A stretch of DNA of 64,000 bases from JAVVHH01 sp965199665 (GTDB taxonomy: Bacteria > Pseudomonadota > Alphaproteobacteria > Acetobacterales > Acetobacteraceae): assembly GCA_965199665.1 (NCBI GenBank), contig OZ241208.1, positions 682,001 to 746,000 on the forward strand, in the 5' to 3' direction. Below, piece after piece: positions 46,851 to 55,642 of the stretch. Position 1 is the stretch's first letter, and every line of letters begins with the position of its first letter. Both the position numbers and the translations under genes were made by a program. Below the pieces are notes generated by a model that saw only the letters and a program-made list of their open reading frames with translations, searched no databases and was not told the DNA's origin.

Positions 46851-47809
46851 GCCGTCTCTCCCGCTTCGTCCAAGGCCAGCAGCGCGAAGCTCGCCAGCCA
46901 GTGTTCACCCATGTAGTGCCCGTCCAGATGCGGCATCGCCGCCTCCAGATGCGCTGCCGCCACTGCCGCATCGGCCGGGCGCCCGAGCGCGCGCAGACAC
47001 CAGGCGCGGCTGAGGTTGAGCCCGTCCAGATGCGCGATCTTGCCGTCGCTGCGATCGCTCGGGCGGACCGGCTCGCGCAAGACCGCCGGCAGCGCCGGCA
47101 TGAAGCGGGCGAACCAGGCCGGGAACCGCTCGGGGTGCAGCCGGCGCATGCACTCCGCCTCCATGAGCGCGGGCGACAGGAACTCGTCGCCGCCGGGCTC
47201 GCCCCACGCCGTGCAGCCCGCATCGTCGCCGTACCAGCGCCAGGCGGCGTCCCGTAGCGCGGCGCCGAGCACAGGGTCCGGCCAATCGGCCGCAAGGCGG
47301 AGCGCGAAGGCGGTGTTGAAATGAGTGCCGACGCGGATGGGATAGGTCGCGATCGGCAGGAACGCCGCGAACCGCGCGACGATCAGCGCGGTGAGCGGGG
47401 CCAATGTCTCGCCCGGCCGTGCGTCCGGCAGCGCGCGCAACTCGGCGGCGAGCTTGAGCAGCCAGGCCCAGCCATACGGCCGCTCATAACCTTGCGCGCT
47501 CGGGCGTTCGAAGTAGGCGCACTCGCCCGCCACCGCCTCGGCCGTGAGCCGCCGCTCGAGGAGGGCGGCGATGGGGGCGGCGCAGGGTCCCGCCGGGTCG
47601 CGCCGCAGCACGCGGGCCAGCAACCAGTAGCTGTGCACGCAGGAATGCCAATCGAAGCTGCCGAAGAACACCGGATGCAGCATCCGCGGCGTGCCCGCAT
47701 CTGCGGGGCCGTCGAGCACGTGGCCAGGCTTGTTGGGGTATTCCCGCTCCACATGGCCCAGCGCGATGCGGGCGAAGCGGGCGCCGAGATCGGGGGTAAG
47801 CCTGTCCAT
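46847..47809 (-). CDS. DUF2891 family protein
   Basis: A 320-residue protein of the DUF2891 family, which has an (alpha/alpha)-type helical character and no known activity. Typical segments are HPVFFGSFDWHSCVHSYWLLAR, ECAYFERPSAQGYERPYGWAWLLKL, GTHFNTAFALRLA, EPGGDEFLSPALMEAECMRR and HLDGLNLSRAWCL. The conserved His, Trp and Asp residues suggest a glycoside- or sugar-related enzyme, which I infer only from fold-like resemblance. The start at 47809 fits the family; the frame further upstream is antisense to the next promoter region. Its stop overlaps acuI (ATGA). Confidence 0.85.
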   Translation of the reverse strand: MDRLTPDLGARFARIALGHVEREYPNKPGHVLDGPADAGTPRMLHPVFFGSFDWHSCVHSYWLLARVLRRDPAGPCAAPIAALLERRLTAEAVAGECAYFERPSAQGYERPYGWAWLLKLAAELRALPDARPGETLAPLTALIVARFAAFLPIATYPIRVGTHFNTAFALRLAADWPDPVLGAALRDAAWRWYGDDAGCTAWGEPGGDEFLSPALMEAECMRRLHPERFPAWFARFMPALPAVLREPVRPSDRSDGKIAHLDGLNLSRAWCLRALGRPADAAVAAAHLEAAMPHLDGHYMGEHWLASFALLALDEAGETA

Positions 47810-47926
47810 TGCCGGCAGCCTACAGGATCGCTCCTGCTTGCAAAGCCGCACGCCCCTCCCGACCCCTTGCAGAGCTGCTTGCGGAGGCGTCCACTCGCCG
47901 GCAACGAGCAATGGCGGGGATACGGA

Positions 47927-49324
47927 ATGGCGGCAGTGATGGCGCGAGAGGGCGGGGCGGCGTTGTTGGCGCGGCTCGAACGGCTACCGGCCACGCGCTC
48001 GATCTGGACCCTGGTGACGCTGCTCTCGCTGGGCGGCGCGTTCGAGTTCTACGACCTGTTCATGACCGGCTACATCATTCCCGGGCTGGTCAAGGCGGGG
48101 CTGCTGGCCAACGTCTCGGTCGCGGTATTCTCCGGCCCGGCCCTATTCGTCGCCGCGACCTTCACCGGCCTGTTCATCGGCACCTTCGTGTTCGGCTTCG
48201 TGGCCGACAGATACGGCCGCCGCTCCGTGTTCACCGTCTCCCTCCTGTTTTACTGTGCCGCGACGCTGGTCATGGCGTTCCAGACCACCGGGGTGGGCGT
48301 CTGCCTGTGGCGGCTGGTCGCCAGCATCGGCATCGGCGTCGAGCTCGTCACCATCGACACCTACGTCGCCGAGCTGGTGCCCAAGCACGTCCGCGGCCGC
48401 GCCTTCGCCTTCAACCAGGCCGTGCAGTTCGCCGTGGTGCCGATCGTGGCGCTGCTATCCTACCTTCTGGTGCCGATCCAGCCGTTCGGCATCGATGGCT
48501 GGCGCTGGGTGGTGGCGATCGGCTCGCTCGGCGCCCTGTTCGTCTGGTTCCTGCGTCGCGGTGTGCCGGAGAGCCCGCGCTGGTTGATCCAACACGGCCG
48601 GCTGGATGAGGCCGAGGCCGTGACCCGGCGGCTCGAGCGTGGCGTTCAGGCCGACCTCGGCGCCGTGCCGCTCCCCGTGCCGGCGCCGCACGCGATCGAC
48701 CGCGTCGAGGCTGCGGGCCGCTTCGCCGAGATCTGGCAGCCGCCCTACCGCACCCGCACGATCATGCTGATGGTGTTCCAGTTCTTCCAGACCTTCGGCT
48801 TCTACGGTTTCGCCGCTTGGGTGCCGACGCTGATCGCCCAGCAGCTCGGCATCAACCTGTCCGGCAGCCTGCTGTATTCCTTCATCATCGCCATCGCCGC
48901 CCCGTTCGGCCCGCTACTCGCCATGAGCTTCGCCGACCGGTTCGAGCGCAAATGGCAGCTGGTCGGCGCCGCAATCGGCGTCGGCGTGTTCGGCATGTTG
49001 TTCGCGTTCCAGACCACGATCGGGCTGTTGATCGTGTTCGGCGTGCTCATCACCCTGTGCAACAATATCCTGTCCAATACCTTCCACGGCTACCAGACCG
49101 AGCTGTTCCCCACGCGCGTTCGCGCCCGTGCGGTGGGGTTCACCTACTCGTTCAGCCGGATCAGCACGGTGTTCGCGAGCTTCATCATCGCCTGGTTCCT
49201 GGGCAATTTCGGCACCAAGGGCGTGTTCGGCCTGATCGCCTTCGCCATGCTGATGGTGGTGCTGTCGATCGGCATCTTCGGCCCACGCACCAATGATCGC
49301 GAACTGGAGGATATTTCGCACTGA
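47927..49324 (+). CDS. MFS transporter, sugar-porter/metabolite:H+ symporter type
   Basis: A 465-residue, twelve-helix permease. Motifs GFVADRYGRRSVF in loop 2-3, RGRAFAFNQAVQF and VPESPRWLIQHGRLDEAE before the central loop are typical of the sugar-porter/NiaP-like group. The second half repeats the pattern (ADRFERKWQ) and ends with ELFPTRVRARAVGFTYSFSRIST. Substrates of this subgroup include sugars, aromatic acids and nicotinate, and cannot be chosen from sequence alone. ATG 47927 follows GGGGA, and ATG 47939 is the alternative. It is divergent from DUF2891 with 117 bases between and ends four bases before the convergent glycosyltransferase. Confidence 0.87.
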   Translation: MAAVMAREGGAALLARLERLPATRSIWTLVTLLSLGGAFEFYDLFMTGYIIPGLVKAGLLANVSVAVFSGPALFVAATFTGLFIGTFVFGFVADRYGRRSVFTVSLLFYCAATLVMAFQTTGVGVCLWRLVASIGIGVELVTIDTYVAELVPKHVRGRAFAFNQAVQFAVVPIVALLSYLLVPIQPFGIDGWRWVVAIGSLGALFVWFLRRGVPESPRWLIQHGRLDEAEAVTRRLERGVQADLGAVPLPVPAPHAIDRVEAAGRFAEIWQPPYRTRTIMLMVFQFFQTFGFYGFAAWVPTLIAQQLGINLSGSLLYSFIIAIAAPFGPLLAMSFADRFERKWQLVGAAIGVGVFGMLFAFQTTIGLLIVFGVLITLCNNILSNTFHGYQTELFPTRVRARAVGFTYSFSRISTVFASFIIAWFLGNFGTKGVFGLIAFAMLMVVLSIGIFGPRTNDRELEDISH

Positions 49325-49328
49325 ACCG

Positions 49329-52178
49329 TCAGGGCAGGGCGGGGCGCACTCGCGGCGCCAAAGAGCGCGGCGCGATCGGGTCCTCGCGCAGGCGGTGGTC
49401 GGGGCCGGTCGTGGAGAGCGCCGGGTTGTAGAAAGGGTCGGCGCCGTTGGCATAGTCGGGCCAGCGCGCCTTGAACCGCGCCTCGTCCGCCTGCGGATCC
49501 GCCATCGCCTTGTCGCCGGCGCGGGTGGCGGATTCGTGGTGAAGCAGGGTGGTGAACCCGTCGAAGAGGACGTGGAGGCCTGCCGCGCGGAGCCGCAGGC
49601 ACAGATCGGTGTCGTTGAAGCCGACGGCGAATCGCTCGTCGAACCCGCCGACCTGCTCGAAGGCGCTCCGGCGCATCAGTAGGCAGGCCGCCGTGACGGC
49701 CGAGAAGTCGCGCAGGCTGGTCAGCGTGCCGTTATAGCCCGGGTTGCGCGCGCCATCCGGCAGTAGCGGCTCGGCGAACCGCATCGCATGGTCGGCCGCC
49801 ACCCCGATCCCGGCGATCACCCCGGCGTGCTGCACCCGGCCATTGCCATAGAGCAGGAGGGGCCCGACCGCGCCGACCTCCGGCCGTGCCGCCAGGCTGC
49901 GTAGCCGCGGCAGCCAGCCCGGCTCGGTCGCCTCGATGTCGTTGTTGATGAACAGCAGGTAGTCCGCGTCAGCCCCATGAGCGGCCACCGCCGCGTTGTT
50001 CATCGCCGCGAAGTTGAACGGCCCGGCATAGGGCAGCACCGCGTGCGGCGAGGCGCGGAGATAGGCCTGCGTGTCCGCTTCGGTCGATTGGTGATCGACC
50101 ACGACGATCCGCACCGGCTCGCCCGCTGCCGTCGCTTCCACGCTGGCGATGCAGCGCCGCAGCAGGTCGAGCCGGTCCTTGGTCGGGATCACCACCAGCA
50201 CCGTGCCGCGATCGTCCGGCCAGTCGACCCGGAACTGGTTGAAGCCCAGTCCGTCTTGCACCGTCGCGGTCCGGCCGAGGCGACGGAGATGCCGCTCGAT
50301 CGCGCCCCGCGTGGCCGCCATCACATCGCCGCGCCGCCGGTGCCCGGCACTCCCGCCATGCGTCCGCCAGCGGTAGAGTACGCGTGGAATGTGCGCGATC
50401 GAGCCGGCCCGCTCGGCCGCCCGCAGCACGAAATCCACGTCCGCCGAGATCGTCATCGTCTCGTCGTAGCCGCCGAGGGCGAGGGCGAGGCGCCGCCGCA
50501 CGGCCACCAGATGCACGAAATACGGGTGCGACAGGTAGTAGTCGTGGCTCCAGGCCGGGCGGGCGCGATGCTGCAGCACCTGGTCCAGCGCGGCGCCGGT
50601 CAGCACCTCGTCGCTGTAGAGCAGGCCCGCGCCGGTCGCGATGGCGGCCTGCGACAGCTGATGAACGGCGTCGGGCTCGAGCGCGTCGTCATGGTCGAGA
50701 AAGGTCACCAGCTCGCCCCGCGCCGCATGGAGGCCGTCATTGACGGCGCGCGCGATTCCGCCGGTCCGCGCCCGGTGCAGCACGCGCACCCGCGGATCGG
50801 CCGCCGCCGCGGACGCCAGTACCTCCCGCACATGGGGCGCCGCCGAGCCGTCATCGACGCAAATCAGCTCCCACCGCTCGGACCACTGCGCGGCCACGCT
50901 GGCAATGGCCGCTTTCAGCCAGTCCCGCGGCGTCTCGTGGACGGGCATCACGATGGAGACCAGCGGCGCCGCCGCCCAGGTCCGCCGCAGCCGGGCCAGC
51001 GCGGCCGGAGATGGCGTCTTCCGGCGCAGGAAGGCGGCGGCGTTCGGGTTCAGCGCCACCGTGCGCGGCGAGCCCCGCAGCTCCAATGCCGTGCCCGAGA
51101 TGGACAGGCTCACCGAGCGCCCGACCAACTCGCTCGCCGGCCGGGTCAGCAGCAGGTGGAAGCCGCAGCGCGCGCCCGGCAACCCGGCCTCCACCACGTC
51201 GCCGCGATACTGGTCGGCCATTCCGGTGCCGATCATCGCGCCGTCGCACCACGCCTCCACCTGCACCGGGCGGTCGGGCTCGGCCAGGTCGATCGCCCAG
51301 CCGCCGGCGGAGAAGCCGTCCACCCCGTCGAACCAGCCCAGGTAACGCGGTGCGGCGGGGCGGAGGAACGGGCTGTTGCCGAGGCTCGGACCGCCCGCGA
51401 TCCGCACGTCGATCAGCACCGCGCGGTCCAGCGGCGCCGGCACCGCGATGTCGAACCCGGCCGCGCCGTCGCCGAAGCCGATCGCCGCCACGTCCTCGCG
51501 CCGCCGGTCCGCCACCAGCGCCCGCACGAAGGCGCCGTCCAGATACAGGTGCAACGTCACCCGGCGTGCCGGCTCGGCGCGGGACACCGCCCAGCCGCGG
51601 AGCCGCCAGGGTTCGCTCGGTTCGAGAAAGCCGACATGCCCGATCGCGTCCGCCGGCAGGTGCAACACTGCCGGCAGCAGCAATCCGCCGACCACCGGCT
51701 GCAGCGCCAGCCCGCCGAGCCCGGCCGGGAGACGCGCGATCGGCAGCGTGAAAACGTAGCCGTCGCCGCTCCGGGCCGCGAAGCCGGCCGCATGGACCGC
51801 CTCGTCGCTCTCCAGCCGGACCGGCACCGCCGCCGCTTCCGTCGCTGCGGTGAACCGGCCGCCCACCGCCCCGCCGGCCGCCACCGTCCACCCCTCCCAG
51901 CGCACCGGCCGCACGGCGCTGAGATCGACGGGCGCGGTCAGCAGCGTCGCCCCGTCCGGTACCGACTGCACGTCGAGCAAGCGGCCGAATACGTGCGGCG
52001 GAATCGGCCAGCGCGGCGGCTCGAGGTTGGCGGGCAGCAACGCCATCACCGCGCCGTCCAGCACGAGCGCGACCGGCCGGCGAGGGGCGCCGGGTTGCCA
52101 GCGCAGCGTGACCGATCCCGCATCGAGATCGAGATCGAGCGGCGACACTCGCCCGGAAGATGAGACGTCGTCCCTCAT
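49329..52178 (-). CDS. Large tandem family-2 glycosyltransferase
   Basis: A 949-residue cytosolic protein. The first 400 residues have no recognised enzyme domain but hold beta-rich repeats such as GWAIDLAEPDRPVQVEAW and LRGWAVSRAEPARRVTL, probably carbohydrate-binding or scaffolding. Two GT-A domains follow. The first (about residues 405-640) has VSIVMPVHETP, CVDDGSA and FLDHDDALEPDAV; the second (about 660-900) has VVIPTKDRLDLLRRC, LFINNDIEATEPGW and GGFDERFAVGFNDTDLC. This layout is that of polysaccharide rhamnosyl- or similar transferases. GAAGG precedes ATG 52178; the frame to 52211 is the alternative. It is divergent from rfbB, consistent with use of dTDP-rhamnose. Confidence 0.87.
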   Translation of the reverse strand: MRDDVSSSGRVSPLDLDLDAGSVTLRWQPGAPRRPVALVLDGAVMALLPANLEPPRWPIPPHVFGRLLDVQSVPDGATLLTAPVDLSAVRPVRWEGWTVAAGGAVGGRFTAATEAAAVPVRLESDEAVHAAGFAARSGDGYVFTLPIARLPAGLGGLALQPVVGGLLLPAVLHLPADAIGHVGFLEPSEPWRLRGWAVSRAEPARRVTLHLYLDGAFVRALVADRRREDVAAIGFGDGAAGFDIAVPAPLDRAVLIDVRIAGGPSLGNSPFLRPAAPRYLGWFDGVDGFSAGGWAIDLAEPDRPVQVEAWCDGAMIGTGMADQYRGDVVEAGLPGARCGFHLLLTRPASELVGRSVSLSISGTALELRGSPRTVALNPNAAAFLRRKTPSPAALARLRRTWAAAPLVSIVMPVHETPRDWLKAAIASVAAQWSERWELICVDDGSAAPHVREVLASAAAADPRVRVLHRARTGGIARAVNDGLHAARGELVTFLDHDDALEPDAVHQLSQAAIATGAGLLYSDEVLTGAALDQVLQHRARPAWSHDYYLSHPYFVHLVAVRRRLALALGGYDETMTISADVDFVLRAAERAGSIAHIPRVLYRWRTHGGSAGHRRRGDVMAATRGAIERHLRRLGRTATVQDGLGFNQFRVDWPDDRGTVLVVIPTKDRLDLLRRCIASVEATAAGEPVRIVVVDHQSTEADTQAYLRASPHAVLPYAGPFNFAAMNNAAVAAHGADADYLLFINNDIEATEPGWLPRLRSLAARPEVGAVGPLLLYGNGRVQHAGVIAGIGVAADHAMRFAEPLLPDGARNPGYNGTLTSLRDFSAVTAACLLMRRSAFEQVGGFDERFAVGFNDTDLCLRLRAAGLHVLFDGFTTLLHHESATRAGDKAMADPQADEARFKARWPDYANGADPFYNPALSTTGPDHRLREDPIAPRSLAPRVRPALP

Positions 52179-52282
52179 GTCGCCTTCCAGTTGAGCCGGA
52201 CGACGTGCCACACTCCCGCCTGCGGCGGAAGCTTCACCGGCGAGTGATTGCGTCGGGCGTGCCCTCGACGTAATGGAGCGCC

Positions 52283-53350
52283 ATGCGAATTCTCGTCACC
52301 GGCGGGTGCGGCTTCATCGGGTCCGCCGTCATCCGCCACCTCATCCGCGAGACCGGCCACAGTGTCGTCAACCTCGACAAGATGACCTATGCGGCCTCCG
52401 TCGACGCGCTGGAAGAAGCCGCCACCTCCAACCGGCACACCCATTTGCGGGCGGACATCACCGACGGCTCGGCCATGGCCGAGATCTTCGCCACCCACCG
52501 GCCGGACGCGGTAATGCACCTGGCCGCGGAAAGCCACGTGGACCGTTCCATCGACGGGCCCGCAGACTTCATCACCACCAACGTGGTCGGCACGTTCGTG
52601 TTGCTCGACGCCGCCCGCGCCTATTGGTCGGCCCTGCCGCCCGACGCCAAGGCCGCGTTCCGCTTCCACCACATCTCGACCGACGAGGTGTTCGGCGCGC
52701 TCGGCCCGGGCGACCCGCCCTTCAGCGAGACCACGCCGTACGACCCGCGCAGCCCCTACTCGGCGAGCAAGGCCGGCTCCGACCACCTGGTGCGCGCCTG
52801 GTTCCACACCTATGGCCTGCCGGCCTTCGTCACCAACACCACGAACAATTACGGCCCCTGGCAATTTCCCGAGAAGCTGATCCCGCTCGTCACGCTCAAT
52901 GCGCTCGAAGGCAAGCCGCTCCCGGTCTATGGCGACGGCACCAACCAGCGGGACTGGCTGTTCGTGGACGACCATGCGGCGGCGCTGGTCCTGGCGCTGG
53001 AGCGCGCGCAGCCCGGCGACACGCTCTGCATCGGCCCGCGCCAGCCGCGCTCCAACATCGACGTCGTGCGGGCGATCTGCGCCACCGTGGACTCGCTACG
53101 CCCCGACCCGGCGGGCCCGCGCGAACGCTTGATCCGCTTCGTGACCGACCGGCCGGGCCACGATTTCCGCTACGAGATCGATCCGTCCCGCGCCGAGGCC
53201 GCACTCGGCTGGACCGCCGCGCACGATTTCGACAAGGGCCTGCGCCGCACGGTGGAGTGGTACATCGCGCACGAGCCCTGGTGGCAGGCGATCCGCTCCG
53301 GCAGCTACGGGGGCCAGCGCCTCGGCCAGAGCACGGGGTCGGCGGCATGA
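52283..53350 (+). CDS. rfbB: dTDP-glucose 4,6-dehydratase
   Basis: RfbB (RmlB) converts dTDP-glucose to dTDP-4-keto-6-deoxyglucose, the second step of dTDP-L-rhamnose synthesis. The 355-residue short-chain dehydrogenase has the NAD motif VTGGCGFIGSAV, HLAAESHVDRSI, and the catalytic YSASKAG with Tyr and Lys. NTTNNYGPWQFPEKLIPL and YGDGTNQRDWLFVDDHA are diagnostic. It is the first gene of a chain of five genes that overlap by four bases each. The TTG, GTG and ATG starts downstream imply translation by coupling. Confidence 0.96.
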   Translation: MRILVTGGCGFIGSAVIRHLIRETGHSVVNLDKMTYAASVDALEEAATSNRHTHLRADITDGSAMAEIFATHRPDAVMHLAAESHVDRSIDGPADFITTNVVGTFVLLDAARAYWSALPPDAKAAFRFHHISTDEVFGALGPGDPPFSETTPYDPRSPYSASKAGSDHLVRAWFHTYGLPAFVTNTTNNYGPWQFPEKLIPLVTLNALEGKPLPVYGDGTNQRDWLFVDDHAAALVLALERAQPGDTLCIGPRQPRSNIDVVRAICATVDSLRPDPAGPRERLIRFVTDRPGHDFRYEIDPSRAEAALGWTAAHDFDKGLRRTVEWYIAHEPWWQAIRSGSYGGQRLGQSTGSAA

Positions 53351-54228
53351 GCCAGAAGGGTATCCTCCTGGCCGGCGGCAGCGGCACCCGCTTGCACCCG
53401 ATCACCCTGGCCGCCAGCAAGCAACTCCTGCCGGTCTACGACAAGCCGATGGTGTACTACCCGCTCTCCGTGCTGATGCTGGCCGGGATCCGGGACATTA
53501 TGATCATCTCCACCCCGGACGACCTGCCGCAGTTCCGCCGCCTGCTCGGCACCGGCGAACGGCTCGGCATCCGCTTCTCCTATGCCGAGCAGGCCAAGCC
53601 GGAAGGGCTGGCGCAGGCTTTCCACATCGGGGAGGACTGGATCGCGGGCGACCCCTGCGCGCTGGCCCTCGGCGACAATCTGATCTTCGGCGACAAGCTC
53701 AGCCTGTCGCTGCAAGGGGCGCTGAAGCAGCCGGAAGGAGCGACCGTATTCGCCTACCAGGTGCGTGATCCCGAGCGCTACGGCGTGGTGCAGTTCGACG
53801 GCACCGGCCGGGCGATCGACATCGTGGAGAAGCCCACGGCGCCCAAGTCCAACTGGGCGGTCACCGGGCTGTATTTCTACGATCGCCGGGTGACGGAACT
53901 GGCCCGCCGGGTCAAGCCGTCGGCCCGCGGCGAATTGGAGATCACCGACCTCAACCGCATGTATCTCGAAGCCGGCACCCTGCGCGTTGAGCGGCTCGGT
54001 CGCGGCTGCGCGTGGCTCGATGCCGGCATGCCCGACAGCCTTCTGCAGGCCGCGACCTTCGTGCAGACGATCCAGTCGCGCCAGGGCTTGCTGGTCGGCT
54101 GCCCGGAGGAGGTCGCTTTCCGGATGGGCTACATCGACGCGGGCGGTCTGCGGGCCGCCGCGAACGGGCTGAACAAGACCGAGCTGGGCCGCCTGCTGCA
54201 CGAGCTCGCCGATGGGCATCACGCATGA
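53347..54228 (+). CDS. rfbA: Glucose-1-phosphate thymidylyltransferase
   Basis: RfbA (RmlA) makes dTDP-glucose from dTTP and glucose-1-phosphate, the first step of the rhamnose pathway, and is normally inhibited by dTDP-rhamnose. The 293-residue protein has the nucleotidyl-transfer motif GILLAGGSGTRLHPIT, followed by SKQLLPVYDKPMVYYPL, LGDNLIFG, and IVEKPTAPKSNWAVTGLYFYD. The start overlaps the rfbB stop (ATGA at 53347-53350). The gene order here is B-A-C-D rather than the enteric B-D-A-C. Confidence 0.97.
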   Translation: MSQKGILLAGGSGTRLHPITLAASKQLLPVYDKPMVYYPLSVLMLAGIRDIMIISTPDDLPQFRRLLGTGERLGIRFSYAEQAKPEGLAQAFHIGEDWIAGDPCALALGDNLIFGDKLSLSLQGALKQPEGATVFAYQVRDPERYGVVQFDGTGRAIDIVEKPTAPKSNWAVTGLYFYDRRVTELARRVKPSARGELEITDLNRMYLEAGTLRVERLGRGCAWLDAGMPDSLLQAATFVQTIQSRQGLLVGCPEEVAFRMGYIDAGGLRAAANGLNKTELGRLLHELADGHHA

Positions 54229-54779
54229 ACATCGAGACGTTCGACATCCCCGGCGTGCTCGCCCTCACGCCGCCGCGCTTCGGCGACTCCCGCGGTTTCT
54301 TCTCCGAGACCTGGAACGCGGGCCGGGTCGCGGCGGCCGGCGTCGAAGGTACCTTCATCCAGGACAACCACAGCCTGTCGCGCGACCGCGGCGTGCTCCG
54401 CGGGCTGCACTGCCAGGTCGGGCCCAATGCGCAGGGCAAGCTGGTGCGCTGCGTCCGCGGCTCGATCTTCGACGTGGCGGTCGACGCCCGCCGGTCCTCG
54501 CCGACCTTCGGGCAGTGGGTCGGCGTCGAGCTGTCGGCGGAGAACTGGAAGCAGCTCTGGGTCCCGGTCGGCTTCCTGCACGGCTTCTGCACCACGTCCG
54601 ACGACACGGAGGTGATCTACAAGGTCACCGGCGCGTATGACCGCGAGGCGGAGCGTGGGGTGATCTGGGACGATCCGACCCTGGCGATCCCCTGGCCGGT
54701 CGGGCCCGGCGGCGCGATCCTGTCCGACAAGGACAAGGTCCTGCCGCGTTGGGCCGATGCGCCGGGGCTGTTCCCGTGA
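54225..54779 (+). CDS. rfbC: dTDP-4-dehydrorhamnose 3,5-epimerase
   Basis: RfbC (RmlC) epimerises the 3 and 5 carbons of dTDP-4-keto-6-deoxyglucose. The 184-residue cupin protein shows the catalytic histidine in GVLRGLHCQ, with FIQDNHSLS before it, KLVRCVRGSIFDVAVD and GFLHGFCTTSDDTEVIYK. It starts at ATG 54225 within the rfbA stop (ATGA) and its own stop overlaps the GTG of rfbD (GTGA). Length and motifs are normal for the family. Confidence 0.96.
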   Translation: MNIETFDIPGVLALTPPRFGDSRGFFSETWNAGRVAAAGVEGTFIQDNHSLSRDRGVLRGLHCQVGPNAQGKLVRCVRGSIFDVAVDARRSSPTFGQWVGVELSAENWKQLWVPVGFLHGFCTTSDDTEVIYKVTGAYDREAERGVIWDDPTLAIPWPVGPGGAILSDKDKVLPRWADAPGLFP

Positions 54780-55642
54780 TCCTGGTCACCGGCGGCCACG
54801 GCCAGCTTGCCACCGCGCTCGGCCGCTCGCCGGACGTCGCGGTCGTCGGCCGGCCCCAGTTCGATTTCGACCGGCCCGAGACGATCGACGCGCTCTTCGA
54901 CCGCCACCCGACCCTGGTGGTCAACGCCGCGGCCTGGACGGCGGTCGATGCCGCCGAGACCGACCCAGCCGGCGCCGCGCGCGCCAATCACGAGGGACCC
55001 GCCCGGCTGGCCGAACGCTGCGCGGCTGCCGGCATCCCGCTCATCCATGTCTCCACCGACTACGTGTTCGACGGCGACAAGGGTGCGCCCTACGTGGAGA
55101 CGGACGCGACCGCGCCGACCGGCGTGTATGGCGCGACCAAGCTGGCCGGCGAGCGCGCCGTGTTGGCCGCTTGCCCCCGCGCGATCGTGTTGCGGACGGC
55201 CTGGGTCTACTCCGCCACCGGCAAGAACTTCCTGCGCACCATGCTGGCGCTCGGCCAGACGCGCGATCACCTGCGCGTGGTCGCCGACCAGCGCGGCTGC
55301 CCCACCGCCGCGGACGACCTGGCCGACGTCATCCTGGGCATCGCGGCGCAGGCCGGTGCGGGCTGGCGCGACGAATTCTCCGGCGTATTCCATAGCTGCG
55401 GCACCGGGGAGACGACGTGGCATGGTTTCGCGGAGGCGATCTTCGCCGAGGCCGCGCGTCACGGTGCCCGCGTCCCGGTGGTCGAGCCCATTACCACCGC
55501 CGAGTTCCCCACCCCGGCCCGGCGCCCCGCCGATAGCCGGCTCGACTGCGCCAAGCTCGCCGACGTGTTCGGGCTGCGCCAGCCGGCCTGGCGCGACAGC
55601 GTGGCCCCCGTCGTCGAAACGCTGCTCGCTCCGGCCGCTTGA
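54776..55642 (+). CDS. rfbD: dTDP-4-dehydrorhamnose reductase
   Basis: RfbD (RmlD) reduces dTDP-4-keto-L-rhamnose to dTDP-L-rhamnose with NAD(P)H. The 288-residue protein starts at GTG 54776 with the Rossmann motif ILVTGGHGQLATAL. HVSTDYVFDGDKGAPYVETDATAPTGVYG and the catalytic YGATKLAGE identify RmlD. The C-terminal segment ends DSRLDCAKLADVFGLRQPAWRD. The GTG overlaps the rfbC stop, and its stop overlaps the TTG of the following glycosyltransferase, so the five genes are translated as a relay. Confidence 0.96.
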   Translation: MILVTGGHGQLATALGRSPDVAVVGRPQFDFDRPETIDALFDRHPTLVVNAAAWTAVDAAETDPAGAARANHEGPARLAERCAAAGIPLIHVSTDYVFDGDKGAPYVETDATAPTGVYGATKLAGERAVLAACPRAIVLRTAWVYSATGKNFLRTMLALGQTRDHLRVVADQRGCPTAADDLADVILGIAAQAGAGWRDEFSGVFHSCGTGETTWHGFAEAIFAEAARHGARVPVVEPITTAEFPTPARRPADSRLDCAKLADVFGLRQPAWRDSVAPVVETLLAPAA

